Of a stretch of DNA of 64,000 nt, positions 8,862-17,018 are shown piece after piece. The DNA is from Agromyces humatus (GTDB lineage Bacteria > Actinomycetota > Actinomycetes > Actinomycetales > Microbacteriaceae): positions 62,001 to 126,000 of the forward strand of contig NZ_JAJQPD010000004.1 of NCBI RefSeq assembly GCF_021228295.1. Reading direction: 5' to 3'. The first letter of the stretch is position 1; every line of letters begins with the position of its first letter. The position numbers were made by a program, and so were the translations under genes. The notes beneath the pieces are model-generated. The model was not told the origin of the DNA, ran no database searches, and saw nothing but the letters and a program-made list of their open reading frames with translations.

Positions 8862-11315
8862 TTGCCCGAACGACCTCTCGCGGTCACGCTCCGTCGTGGC
8901 CTCCTCGCCGCCCTCGTCATGTTCATCGCCGTATCGATGGCGATCCCCGGCACGACATCGGCTGTCGCAGCGGAATCCGCTCCGCTCGGATCCGTATCGG
9001 GTACCGTCGCCGACCCCGAGGGTCGGGGTCTCCCCCACATGGAGGTTGTGCTCCATGGGCTCCCCGACCGCTCCTACATGAGCGGCTACACCGACGCCTC
9101 GGGTGCCTTCCAGTTCAAGAACCTCGAAGCCGGTCAGTACACGCTCGAGTTCCGGGCATCCGCCTCGTCCGGCTTCCTTCGCGAGTATTGGGACGACGAA
9201 CCGAGCTCTGCGACCGCTGAATCGTTCGAGCTGGCCGAAGCACAGCATCTGACGGGGATGGATGTTCGCCTCCGCCGCTCGGCGACACTCGCCGGGCAGA
9301 TCATCGACCAGGACGGCATCCCGTTTCCCGGCTATATCGGCTATCTCTCCCTCTTCCGGGTCTCGGCGACCGGATCACTCGGTCTCACGCAGACAGGTTC
9401 CACGAACCACGAGAGCAGGTTCGTCTTCAATGGTCTGGCGCCGGGACGATACACGCTCTGTTTCGAACTGATGGGTTGGGGCGATTCCGACTACGAGGAG
9501 TGCTGGCAGGACGAAGCGACCGAGGCCTCGGCGGAAGCCATCGAGCTCACCGACGGGCAGGTCACGGACCTCGATGTCGTACTCGCCGAGGGCGGCCCTG
9601 TCCGATTCACCAACACGAGGCTCCGTGGGATCCATCGCGTCGGTGAGCGGCTCAGCGCATCCGCCACGACGATCACCCCTGGAGCGGTGTTCTCGTACCA
9701 GTGGCGCGCCGACGGATCACCCATCGCTGGAGCCACGGAATCGTCGCTCATCCTGACCGCAGCGCAGCTCGGAAAGAAGGTGTCGGTGAGCGTGACGGGC
9801 GCGGCGCCGGATCGTCTCTCGACGACGTCGACCCTGTCGGGATCCTCGGCCGTAGAGGTCGGCGTCCTCGCGGCTCCGAATCCCCAGATCTTGGGCGAGC
9901 CCCACGTCTACGGCACGCTCACCGCTGACCTCACCGGCTGGACTCCCGGCACTGACTTCACCTACAAGTGGTGGGTCGATGGCCACGCGGGGCCGGTATC
10001 GACCGGGGCGTCGTTCACGCCGACCCCGGCGCACATCGATCGGACCGTCTCGGTCACCGTGGTCGGTGCTCAGCCCGGCTATGCGTCCGCATCCGGGTGG
10101 TCGGGAAGCTACGGACCGATCGTACCCGGGCCCGGCAACGTGACCATCCCGGTGATCACCGGGTCGCCGACCGTCGGCTCCACGTTGCGTGCGAGTGCCT
10201 CATCGACGGTTCCCGATGCGGAGTTCGGCTACGAGTGGCTCGCCGACGGCGCTGTGATCCCCGATGAGATCGGGCGCGACCTCATCCTCTCGAACGCGCT
10301 GCTCGGCCGCCGGATCTCGGTTCGCGTCAGCGCATGGGGACTCGGGTACGCTGCGGTGGCGAAGACCTCGAACCTGACGGCTGCCGTCACGTTGCCGTCG
10401 TCTTGGGGCAAGGTGTCGCGCCTCGCCGGATCCGACCGCTACACGACCGCGGCGGCGATCTCGAGGTCGTCGTACTCGCCCGGTGTCCCGGTCGCCTATC
10501 TCGCGAGCGGAGCCGGCTTCGCCGACGCACTCGCGGGCGCACCCGCCGCTGCGAAGTCCAAGGGCCCGATCCTCCTCACGGATAGCGAATCGATCACGCC
10601 GGTCGCGCTCGAGGAGCTCAAACGACTTCGACCGGACCGGATCGTCCTGCTCGGCGGCCAAGGCGTCATCAGCTATGAGCTCGGCGTCAAGCTCGAACTG
10701 ATGGACCTCGCTCCGACGTATCGCAGCGGAGGTGACGACCGATACTCGACCGCCGTCGAGATCTCGAAATCGACGTACCAACCCGGCGTGCCGGTCGTCT
10801 ACGTTGCGAGCGGGGCGAGCTTCCCCGACGCACTCGCCGGGGCACCGGTCGCCGGGCTCGAGAAGGGCCCGATCCTCCTCTCCGGGCGCGGCGCCCTCCC
10901 GTCGGTCGTGACTGCTGAGTTGCGGCGGCTACAGCCCGCGAAGATCGTGATTCTCGGCGGCACCGGGGTCGTCGATTCGAGAGTCGCGTCACAGCTGGAG
11001 AGCCTCACGGCGGGCACCGTGACACGGCTCGCCGGAACCGACCGCTATGCCACGTCGGCCGCGATCTCGAAATCGACGTTCGTCCCCGGTGTCCCGGTCG
11101 CGTACATCGCGAGCGGCACCGACTTCCCCGACGCGCTCGCCGGAGCACCGGTCGCCGGTATGAGGAAGGGACCGGTGCTGCTGACCGAACGAGGGTCGGT
11201 GCCGAAGGTCGTACTCGATGAACTCAGGCGGCTCCGCCCGGCCGAGATCGTCATCCTCGGTGGCACCGGTGCGGTGAGCGCGTCGGTCCGGTCGCAGCTC
11301 GACGCGCTCGGCTGA
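8862..11315 (+). CDS. Secreted multi-domain protein with three cell wall-binding repeats
   Basis: Extracellular protein of 817 residues and intact paralogue of the broken gene just upstream. Order: signal peptide (1 to about 37, ending SAVAA), two carboxypeptidase-regulatory-like sandwiches (about 42-250), three tandem Ig-like/wall-associated repeats (about 250-515, each with a pattern like FSYQWRADGSPI and a following GKKVSVSVTG), then three cell wall-binding repeat 2 units (about 520-817) with DRYxTAxxISKSxxxPGVPVxY and FPDALAGAPxAG. The TTG start has CGGAG seven bases upstream, and the first codons (TTG CCC) match the paralogue. Probably a surface-bound structural or adhesive protein; no catalytic domain is visible. 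Confidence 0.88.
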   Translation: MPERPLAVTLRRGLLAALVMFIAVSMAIPGTTSAVAAESAPLGSVSGTVADPEGRGLPHMEVVLHGLPDRSYMSGYTDASGAFQFKNLEAGQYTLEFRASASSGFLREYWDDEPSSATAESFELAEAQHLTGMDVRLRRSATLAGQIIDQDGIPFPGYIGYLSLFRVSATGSLGLTQTGSTNHESRFVFNGLAPGRYTLCFELMGWGDSDYEECWQDEATEASAEAIELTDGQVTDLDVVLAEGGPVRFTNTRLRGIHRVGERLSASATTITPGAVFSYQWRADGSPIAGATESSLILTAAQLGKKVSVSVTGAAPDRLSTTSTLSGSSAVEVGVLAAPNPQILGEPHVYGTLTADLTGWTPGTDFTYKWWVDGHAGPVSTGASFTPTPAHIDRTVSVTVVGAQPGYASASGWSGSYGPIVPGPGNVTIPVITGSPTVGSTLRASASSTVPDAEFGYEWLADGAVIPDEIGRDLILSNALLGRRISVRVSAWGLGYAAVAKTSNLTAAVTLPSSWGKVSRLAGSDRYTTAAAISRSSYSPGVPVAYLASGAGFADALAGAPAAAKSKGPILLTDSESITPVALEELKRLRPDRIVLLGGQGVISYELGVKLELMDLAPTYRSGGDDRYSTAVEISKSTYQPGVPVVYVASGASFPDALAGAPVAGLEKGPILLSGRGALPSVVTAELRRLQPAKIVILGGTGVVDSRVASQLESLTAGTVTRLAGTDRYATSAAISKSTFVPGVPVAYIASGTDFPDALAGAPVAGMRKGPVLLTERGSVPKVVLDELRRLRPAEIVILGGTGAVSASVRSQLDALG

Positions 11316-11329
11316 ACCCGCCACGACGC

Positions 11330-11363
11330 CGAAGGGCGCCGGCCAAACGGCCGGCGCCCTTCG
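11330..11363. terminator. Bidirectional terminator between the wall protein gene and guaA
   Basis: Perfect 15-bp stem (CGAAGGGCGCCGGCC and its complement) with an AAAC loop between the convergent genes ending at 11315 and 11381. It can serve both strands. Confidence 0.85.
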
Positions 11364-11380
11364 CGCACGTCAGGGAGTGA

Positions 11381-12979
11381 TCACTCCCACTCAATCGTCC
11401 CCGGCGGCTTCGACGTGACGTCGAGCACGACCCGGTTGACCTCGGGCACCTCGTTGGTGATGCGATTGCTGATGCGCGCCAGCACGTCGTAGGGCAGCCG
11501 CGTCCAGTCCGCCGTCATCGCATCCTCTGACGAGACCGGGCGCAGCACGATGGGGTGGCCGTAGGTGCGGCCGTCGCCCTGCACGCCCACCGAGCGCACG
11601 TCGGCGAGCAGCACGACCGGGCACTGCCAGATCTCGCTGTCGAGACCGGCACGGGTCAGTTCTTCTCGCGCGATCGCGTCGGCCTGACGGAGCAGATCGA
11701 GACGCTCACGGGTAACCTCACCCACGATGCGGATTCCGAGGCCTGGCCCCGGAAACGGCTGGCGGCCGACGATCGCCTCGGGCAGGCCGAGCTCGCGGCC
11801 GATCGCTCGCACCTCGTCTTTGAAGAGCGTGCGCAGCGGCTCGACGAGCTCGAACTGCAGGTCTTCGGGCAGGCCGCCCACGTTGTGGTGCGACTTGATG
11901 TTCGCGGTGCCGGTGCCGCCGCCCGACTCGACCACGTCGGGGTAGAGCGTTCCCTGCACGAGGAACTTGATCGGCTCGCCGTCGGCCGAAGCGGCGGCCT
12001 CGGCGATGAGATCGCGTTCAGCCTGCTCGAACGCACGGATGAACTCGCGCCCGATGATCTTGCGCTTCTCCTCGGGATCGCTGACTCCGGCGAGCGCGTC
12101 GAGGAAGACGTCGGCCGCGTCGACCGTGACGAGACGCACACCGGTGGCGGCCACGTAGTCCTGCTGCACCTGCTCGCGTTCACCCTTGCGCAACAGCCCA
12201 TGGTCGACGAAGACGGCGGTCAGCTGGTCGCCGACGGCCTGCTGCACGAGCGCGGTGGAGACGGCCGAGTCGACTCCGCCTGAGAGCGCTGAGATCACGC
12301 GCGCCGAGCCCACCTGCGAACGGATGCGGGCGACCTGCTCGCCGATGACGTTGCCCGAGTTCCAGTCGGCGGGGATGCCGGCGGCGCGATGCAGGAAGTT
12401 CTCGATGACCTGCTGGCCGAAGGCCGAGTGCTTCACCTCGGGGTGCCACTGCACACCGTAGAAGCCCTGCTCGTCGTTCGCGAACGCGGCGACGGGTGTC
12501 GTGGCGGTCGAGGCGAGCACCTCGAAGCCCTCGGGCGCCTTCGAGACGGAGTCGCCGTGGCTCATCCACACGATCTGCGCCTCGGGCTGGCCCGCGAGCA
12601 GCGCGTTGTCATCGTCGGTGCGGGCCGTGACGGCGGTCGAGCCGTATTCGCGGTGGCCGGTGTGCGCGACCTCACCGCCGAGCTGCTGCGCCATGACCTG
12701 GAACCCGTAGCAGATGCCGAGCGTCGGCACCCCGAGCCGCAGGATGCCCTCGTCGAGCGCGGGCGCGCCGGCTTCGTAGACCGACGACGGACCGCCCGAG
12801 AGCACGATGCCCACCGGGTTCTTGGCCGCGACCTCGGCTGCCGTGATCGTGTGCGGCACGATCTCGGAGTACACGGATGCCTCGCGCACGCGCCGTGCGA
12901 TGAGCTGGGCGTACTGCGCGCCGAAGTCGACGACGAGCACTGGCCGCTGTTCGGTCGACGGCTGCTGCGGTTCGGTCAC
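11381..12979 (-). CDS. guaA: GMP synthase (glutamine-hydrolysing)
   Basis: Converts XMP to GMP with glutamine and ATP, the last step of guanine nucleotide synthesis. Full length at 532 residues. The class I glutamine amidotransferase domain has its nucleophile in LGICYGFQ (Cys90). The ATP-pyrophosphatase P-loop is [12 protein letters not shown] (about 232-243), followed by the dimerisation domain with [13 protein letters not shown] and the conserved C-terminus KPPGTIEWE. The start overlaps the stop of the upstream DUF3817 gene by 4 bases, so the two are co-transcribed. guaB and guaB3 are in the same window but in separate transcription units. Confidence 0.98.
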   Translation of the reverse strand: MTEPQQPSTEQRPVLVVDFGAQYAQLIARRVREASVYSEIVPHTITAAEVAAKNPVGIVLSGGPSSVYEAGAPALDEGILRLGVPTLGICYGFQVMAQQLGGEVAHTGHREYGSTAVTARTDDDNALLAGQPEAQIVWMSHGDSVSKAPEGFEVLASTATTPVAAFANDEQGFYGVQWHPEVKHSAFGQQVIENFLHRAAGIPADWNSGNVIGEQVARIRSQVGSARVISALSGGVDSAVSTALVQQAVGDQLTAVFVDHGLLRKGEREQVQQDYVAATGVRLVTVDAADVFLDALAGVSDPEEKRKIIGREFIRAFEQAERDLIAEAAASADGEPIKFLVQGTLYPDVVESGGGTGTANIKSHHNVGGLPEDLQFELVEPLRTLFKDEVRAIGRELGLPEAIVGRQPFPGPGLGIRIVGEVTRERLDLLRQADAIAREELTRAGLDSEIWQCPVVLLADVRSVGVQGDGRTYGHPIVLRPVSSEDAMTADWTRLPYDVLARISNRITNEVPEVNRVVLDVTSKPPGTIEWE

Positions 12980-13455
12980 TGCGGTGCCTCCACGGATTCG
13001 GCATTGCTGGACGAGACGGCCCGGCCCGCGTCATCCGCTGCCGCCCCGGTTTCACGCGAAGCCAGATACGCGCGCACCTCGCGTCCGATGCGTGCCTCGA
13101 GGAAGAACGACAGGAAGGGGATGATGCCGCCGAGGGCGATGAGGATGAAGCGCGGGAACCGCCAGCGCATGAGGCTCCAGAGGCGGAAGTCGCTGAACAG
13201 GTACAGCACGTAGAACCAGCCGTGGGCGATGAGGATGCCCGTCGAGAGATTGACCGCGGTCACCGTGTCGACCGGCACGAACGCGAGGAACCCCTGCGGG
13301 CCGGCGAGCTCGAGCTCGAGCCCGAAGGCGTACTTCATGATCATCTCTGCGCAGAGCGCAAGCAGCATGACACCGGTGATGACCGAGGCGACCTGGTAGA
13401 GGCGAAGCGCCCCGCGGATGCGCGGCAGATCGGCGAGTTTGGGCTCGAGGGGCAT
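12976..13455 (-). CDS. DUF3817 domain membrane protein
   Basis: 159-residue integral membrane protein of the actinobacterial DUF3817 family, with about three to four hydrophobic segments (about 20-40, 65-90, 95-130) and a charged C-terminal tail. These proteins commonly neighbour guaA in actinobacteria, but their function is unknown. It overlaps guaA by 4 bases. Its promoter appears to be a TAGACT box that overlaps the stop codon of the upstream tetR gene, with the ATG six bases later and no ribosome binding site. Confidence 0.88.
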   Translation of the reverse strand: MPLEPKLADLPRIRGALRLYQVASVITGVMLLALCAEMIMKYAFGLELELAGPQGFLAFVPVDTVTAVNLSTGILIAHGWFYVLYLFSDFRLWSLMRWRFPRFILIALGGIIPFLSFFLEARIGREVRAYLASRETGAAADDAGRAVSSSNAESVEAPQ

Positions 13456-13461
13456 GCGAAC

Positions 13462-13467
13462 AGTCTA
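13462..13467 (-). promoter_or_regulatory. Leaderless -10 box of the DUF3817-guaA operon
   Basis: TAGACT, six bases, then ATG at 13455. The first three bases are the TAG stop codon of tetR, so the promoter is embedded in the end of the preceding gene. Confidence 0.6.
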
Positions 13468-14061
13468 CGTGCCGCGTGCGGGCGCGAGACCGCGCAGCAT
13501 GCGGCGCACCGTGTCGACGGCCGCATCGATGCCCCGCTCGGGATCGCGGGCGCGCGCGTTCACGAGCGCGACCTCGTTGAGCGCGCCCGAGAGCAGCGCG
13601 GTGACCGTGTCGAGTTCCCGATCCTCGATGACGCCGGCGTCGACGAGTTCGCGCACCCCGGCATCGAGGTGCCGCACGCTGGTGTCGAGGTCGCCGTCGC
13701 GCCAGCCGTCCCAGCCGAGCACCGCGGGCCCGTCGACGAGCAGGATGCGCCGGACCTCGGGCGCGAGGCTCGCCTCGAGGAATGCGCGGCAGCCGGCGAG
13801 GAAGTCGTCGATCACGTCGAGATGGCCGGATGCCGCGTGCTCGACGGCCTCGGCGACGCCGGCCTGCGCCTGCTCGACGACGGCCTGGAACAGCCCCTGC
13901 TTGCTCCCGAAGTGGTGGTACAGCGCTCCCCGCGTGAGCCGGGCCTCGGCGACGAGATCCTCGAGCGCGACACCGGCGTAGCCCGACTCGGCGAACCGCC
14001 GCGTCGCGATCCGTACGATCTCGGCACGAGTGCGCTCGCGCTGTTCGACCTTCGTGGCCAT
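13465..14061 (-). CDS. TetR family transcriptional regulator
   Basis: 198 residues. The N-terminal helix-turn-helix (about 10-55) is typical: VALEDLVAEARLTRGALYHHFGSK. The C-terminal ligand-binding region resembles the TetR_C group with GPAVLGWDGWRD. The ATG at 14061 follows a GAGGGGG ribosome binding site. It is divergent from a glyoxalase-family gene, and the 107-base gap between them carries two palindromic operators (14082-14100, 14115-14133). Autorepression and control of the glyoxalase-like gene are therefore likely. The inducer is unknown. Confidence 0.93.
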   Translation of the reverse strand: MATKVEQRERTRAEIVRIATRRFAESGYAGVALEDLVAEARLTRGALYHHFGSKQGLFQAVVEQAQAGVAEAVEHAASGHLDVIDDFLAGCRAFLEASLAPEVRRILLVDGPAVLGWDGWRDGDLDTSVRHLDAGVRELVDAGVIEDRELDTVTALLSGALNEVALVNARARDPERGIDAAVDTVRRMLRGLAPARGT

Positions 14062-14081
14062 CCGATCCCCCTCGAACACTT

Positions 14082-14100
14082 GACATACACACTGTACGTC
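14082..14100. promoter_or_regulatory. TetR operator 1
   Basis: 19-bp imperfect palindrome GACATACACACTGTACGTC with half-sites GACxTACA and TGTAxGTC. Its near edge is about 20 bases from the tetR start codon. Confidence 0.7.
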
Positions 14101-14114
14101 AGTCAGTCTAGGTA

Positions 14115-14133
14115 TACATACAGACTGTACGTA
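14115..14133. promoter_or_regulatory. TetR operator 2
   Basis: 19-bp near-perfect palindrome TACATACAGACTGTACGTA around a central A. Shares the TACnnnTGTA core with operator 1; the centres are 33 bp apart. Confidence 0.72.
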
Positions 14134-14168
14134 TCTTCCGGATGACGTACCGACGAAGGGACCGACCG

Positions 14169-14579
14169 ATGCTCCGCAGCTGTTACCCCGTTCTCTGCAC
14201 CCCCGACGTCGCAGCGAGCGCGTCGTTCTACCGAGCGCACTTCGGTTTCGAGCCGACGTTCGAGGCCGACTGGTACGTGAGCCTGCGGCATCCCGACTCG
14301 GGCGACGAGCTCGCCCTGCTCGACACGGCCCACCCGTCGATGCCCGCCGGATACGGCGAGGCAGCGAGAGGCATGCTCGTGAACCTCGAGCTCGACGACG
14401 TCGACGCCGTCGCGGCCCGGCTCGAGGCGGCCGGCGTGCCGGTCGTGCAGGCGCTTCGCAGCGAGCCGTTCGGGCAGCGCCACGTGATCGTCCGCGACCC
14501 GGGCGGCGCGCTCGTCGATGTCATCACCGAGATCCCGCCCTCACCCGAATTCGCCGAGGCGTTCGGCATCGACGCCTGA
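14169..14579 (+). CDS. VOC (glyoxalase/bleomycin resistance) superfamily protein
   Basis: 136-residue single-domain VOC protein made of two beta-alpha-beta3 modules: YPVLCTPDVAASASFYRAHFGF at the front and a C-terminal half with RHVIVRDPGGALVDVITE. Such proteins are metal-dependent lyases, isomerases, dioxygenases or antibiotic-binding proteins; the substrate cannot be read from sequence. The ATG at 14169 is preferred over one at 14142 because AAGGGA lies 8 bases upstream of it. It sits under two TetR operators, so it is probably induced by a compound it binds or modifies. Confidence 0.88.
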   Translation: MLRSCYPVLCTPDVAASASFYRAHFGFEPTFEADWYVSLRHPDSGDELALLDTAHPSMPAGYGEAARGMLVNLELDDVDAVAARLEAAGVPVVQALRSEPFGQRHVIVRDPGGALVDVITEIPPSPEFAEAFGIDA

Positions 14580-14612
14580 ACCTCGCGATCCACGAGGCAT
14601 CCGCTCGACACG

Positions 14613-15554
14613 TCAGGATGCGTCGACGAGCTCCCGAGGCACGACGAACACGTCGACGAGCGCACCGTTGCGCCAGACCGTCATCTCGACCTGGCGGTCG
14701 ATCGCGTCCTCGACCATCAGCCGCTGGATCGAGGTCGAGGTGACCACGTCGTTCCCGTCGAGCGAGACCACGATGTCGCCGCGGTGGACGTCCGCGAGGG
14801 CTGCGGGGCTGTCGGGAGCGACGCCCGCCACCTGCAGCCCCGTCGGAGAGCCGATCCGAGCTGCGAGCTCGGGCGCGAGCTGCACCCTCGTGCCGATGAT
14901 GCCGAGCCAGGCCCGCCGCACGCGACCGGTTCGCGTGAGCGTGTCGATGATGTCGCGGGTCGCCCGGTTGATCGGCACGGCGAGTCCGAGCCCGATGCCC
15001 GCGACGGCGGTGTTCACGCCGACCATGCGGCCCGCGCCGTCGGCGAGCACGCCACCCGAGTTGCCGGGGTTCAGCGCGGCATCGGTCTGGATCACCTCGT
15101 CGATGACCCGCCCCGCCGCCGTGGGCAGCGAACGGCCGAGGTTCGACACGATGCCGGCGGTCACGCTGCCCGCGAGACCCATCGGGTTGCCGAGCGCCAC
15201 CACGAGCTGCCCCACGCGCAGTCCCGCAGCGTCGCCCAGGGGTACAGGTCGCGGCACCGGCCCCCGCGCCCGCAGCACGGCGAGGTCGGAGAGCACGTCG
15301 CGTCCGACCACGTCGACAGCCACGGCGGTTCCGTCGCCGAACGTCGCCTCGGCCGACCGCGAACCCGCGACGACGTGGGCGCTCGTCAACAGCACCCCGT
15401 CGTCGGAGATGACGCTCGCGCTCCCGGCGCCCTCACCGCGCGACGAGCGCACAGCGAGACTCGCGACGCTCGGCAGCAGGGTGCTCGCCACACGGGTGAC
15501 GACCGCGGAGTAGGCGTCGAGCGGATCCTCGTTGCTCGGGGCTTCGGTGCTCAC
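14613..15554 (-). CDS. S1C (HtrA-like) serine protease with PDZ domain
   Basis: Trypsin-fold protease plus one PDZ domain, 313 residues. The catalytic triad is visible: His60 (LTSAHVV), Asp90 (LSDLAVL) and Ser166 (NPGNSGG). The PDZ domain follows from about 215 (VAGVAPDSPAALADVHRGDIVV). Unlike most HtrA/DegP relatives there is no N-terminal signal peptide or membrane anchor: the first 30 residues are polar. It is therefore either cytoplasmic or starts at an unrecognised upstream codon. The GTG at 15554 has no strong ribosome binding site. It stands alone between the VOC and SURF1 genes. Confidence 0.9.
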   Translation of the reverse strand: MSTEAPSNEDPLDAYSAVVTRVASTLLPSVASLAVRSSRGEGAGSASVISDDGVLLTSAHVVAGSRSAEATFGDGTAVAVDVVGRDVLSDLAVLRARGPVPRPVPLGDAAGLRVGQLVVALGNPMGLAGSVTAGIVSNLGRSLPTAAGRVIDEVIQTDAALNPGNSGGVLADGAGRMVGVNTAVAGIGLGLAVPINRATRDIIDTLTRTGRVRRAWLGIIGTRVQLAPELAARIGSPTGLQVAGVAPDSPAALADVHRGDIVVSLDGNDVVTSTSIQRLMVEDAIDRQVEMTVWRNGALVDVFVVPRELVDAS

Positions 15555-15614
15555 ACGCCAATCATCCGCCCGCAGACGGTCGTGCCGGCCGCGGTTCGCC
15601 CGAGGCGGAATCGC

Positions 15615-16439
15615 TCAGGACTCCGACTTGGGCCCGACCGCTTCGGCACGCCCGGAGTCGGCCTCGGCCTCGGCCTCGGCCTCGGCCGCCTCCTCGCGCT
15701 CACGCTCGACGGCGTCGCGCACGAGCCGATACCAGAGGTATACGGCGAAACCGGCGAACACGACCCACTCGACGGCATAGAAGATGTTGAGCCAGTTCAG
15801 CTCGACGGACTGCTCGGGAGCCGGGGACGAGATCGCGTCGAGACCCTCGACCGGTTCTGCTGCGGTCACATAGCCGAAGTAGACCGGGCGGTCGTCGTAG
15901 TCGGCCCAGAGGTTGATGAGCTGGGCGACCGCGACCGTGGTCATGGCGAACGGGTCGCCGTCTTCGTCGGGCACGACCGGCGCCTCGCTCGGCAGGAAGC
16001 GCCCGGTCACGGTGACGACCTCGGTGAGGCCGCCGCCCGCGTCGAACCGGTCGACCGCGTCGCGCGCGGCCTGCTCGTCGGCCGCCCAACCGAGGGCGAC
16101 GGGCAGGCCGCCGGCCTGGCCATCGGTGACCTCGAGGTGCGCAACCGGCCAGAAGCCGGCGACGCCGTCATTCAACCGGCCCTCGACGATCACGGTGTCG
16201 CCGGGCACGAACGTGCCCGACACCTCGACCATCTGGCCGGTCGCGGACTGCTCAGTCGGTTCGTCGGGCACGGCGAGGCCCGAGAACGGCCGGATCTCTT
16301 CGGTGGGTCGCTCTTCGACCGTCGCCTGCACGACCGCACGTTCGACCTGCCATTGGCCGAGCGCGGCGAACGCGGCCGCGATGCCGAGGGCGAGCAGCAG
16401 CGCGAGCACCCACCGGGGGCGCAACATCATCTGCAGCAT
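15615..16439 (-). CDS. SURF1 family cytochrome oxidase biogenesis protein
   Basis: SURF1-type assembly factor for haem-copper cytochrome c oxidase, 274 residues. It has the family's two terminal membrane helices (about 10-32 and 220-245) flanking an extracytoplasmic domain, with the helix-1 exit motif LGQWQVERA and the C-terminal YAVEWVVFAGFAVYLWYRL. A highly charged Glu/Ala-rich tail follows the last helix. The ATG overlaps the stop of the upstream regulatory-subunit gene by one base (TGATG), so the two are coupled. No cytochrome oxidase gene is in the window. Confidence 0.9.
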   Translation of the reverse strand: MLQMMLRPRWVLALLLALGIAAAFAALGQWQVERAVVQATVEERPTEEIRPFSGLAVPDEPTEQSATGQMVEVSGTFVPGDTVIVEGRLNDGVAGFWPVAHLEVTDGQAGGLPVALGWAADEQAARDAVDRFDAGGGLTEVVTVTGRFLPSEAPVVPDEDGDPFAMTTVAVAQLINLWADYDDRPVYFGYVTAAEPVEGLDAISSPAPEQSVELNWLNIFYAVEWVVFAGFAVYLWYRLVRDAVEREREEAAEAEAEAEADSGRAEAVGPKSES

Positions 16440-16966
16440 CAGGCGTCGGGACTCTCGTCGGGGTGTCTGGGAGGGCTCGCGGTGAGGCCGTCGCCGTCGC
16501 GAACCGCTCGGAACAGCGCCTCGATGCCGTGCGCAGGACCGGCCGCGACCAGCGTGTCGCCCGCGCGCACGACGAACTCGGCGTTCGGCGACGGGTACGC
16601 GTGATCGCCGCGGACGAGCGCCACGAGGGCGACCCCGTCGACGGTGGGCGCAACGCCGATGGGTCGGCCGACGATCGCGTCATGCCCCTCGATGGCGAAC
16701 CAGTCGATGGGCAGCCCCGGCAGGTCGTCGAGCTCGGCGATCGATTCGACCACCCGGGTGCCGCCGAGCAGTTCGGCGAGGGTGCGAGCCTCGTCTTCGT
16801 CGAGGCGCAGGTTCACGGCGTGGCGGTCGTCGTCGTGCCCGTATCGGGCGACGAGATCGCTCGACCCCGTGCGGTGCGCGACGACCGCGAGTTCGACCCC
16901 GTCGACCGTCGCGAACGAATGCATCACGCCGATCCCGGGAAGGGTGACCCGGCGAACCTCGACCAT
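16439..16966 (-). CDS. Cation:proton antiporter regulatory subunit-like protein (KhtT/TrkA-C type)
   Basis: 175-residue soluble protein. The N-terminal half (about 1-65) resembles the KhtT N-domain (VTLPGIGVMHSF), and the C-terminal half is a TrkA-C (RCK_C) nucleotide- or ion-binding fold (PNAEFVVRAGDTLVAAGP). In KhtTU systems this subunit gates a CPA2 K+/H+ antiporter encoded next to it. Here no antiporter adjoins: the downstream partner is SURF1, overlapping by one base. The start is supported by TAGACT six bases upstream (GGAG in between could also act as a ribosome binding site). Confidence 0.8.
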   Translation of the reverse strand: MVEVRRVTLPGIGVMHSFATVDGVELAVVAHRTGSSDLVARYGHDDDRHAVNLRLDEDEARTLAELLGGTRVVESIAELDDLPGLPIDWFAIEGHDAIVGRPIGVAPTVDGVALVALVRGDHAYPSPNAEFVVRAGDTLVAAGPAHGIEALFRAVRDGDGLTASPPRHPDESPDA

Positions 16967-16972
16967 GTCTCC

Positions 16973-16978
16973 AGTCTA
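16973..16978 (-). promoter_or_regulatory. Leaderless -10 box of the KhtT-like/SURF1 operon
   Basis: TAGACT followed by GGAGAC and the ATG at 16966. The intervening bases include GGAG, so short-leader translation cannot be excluded. Confidence 0.5.
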
Positions 16979-17018
16979 GGCGGGCCGTACCGCGCCGACG
17001 GTCGCCGCCTCCGCGCCC

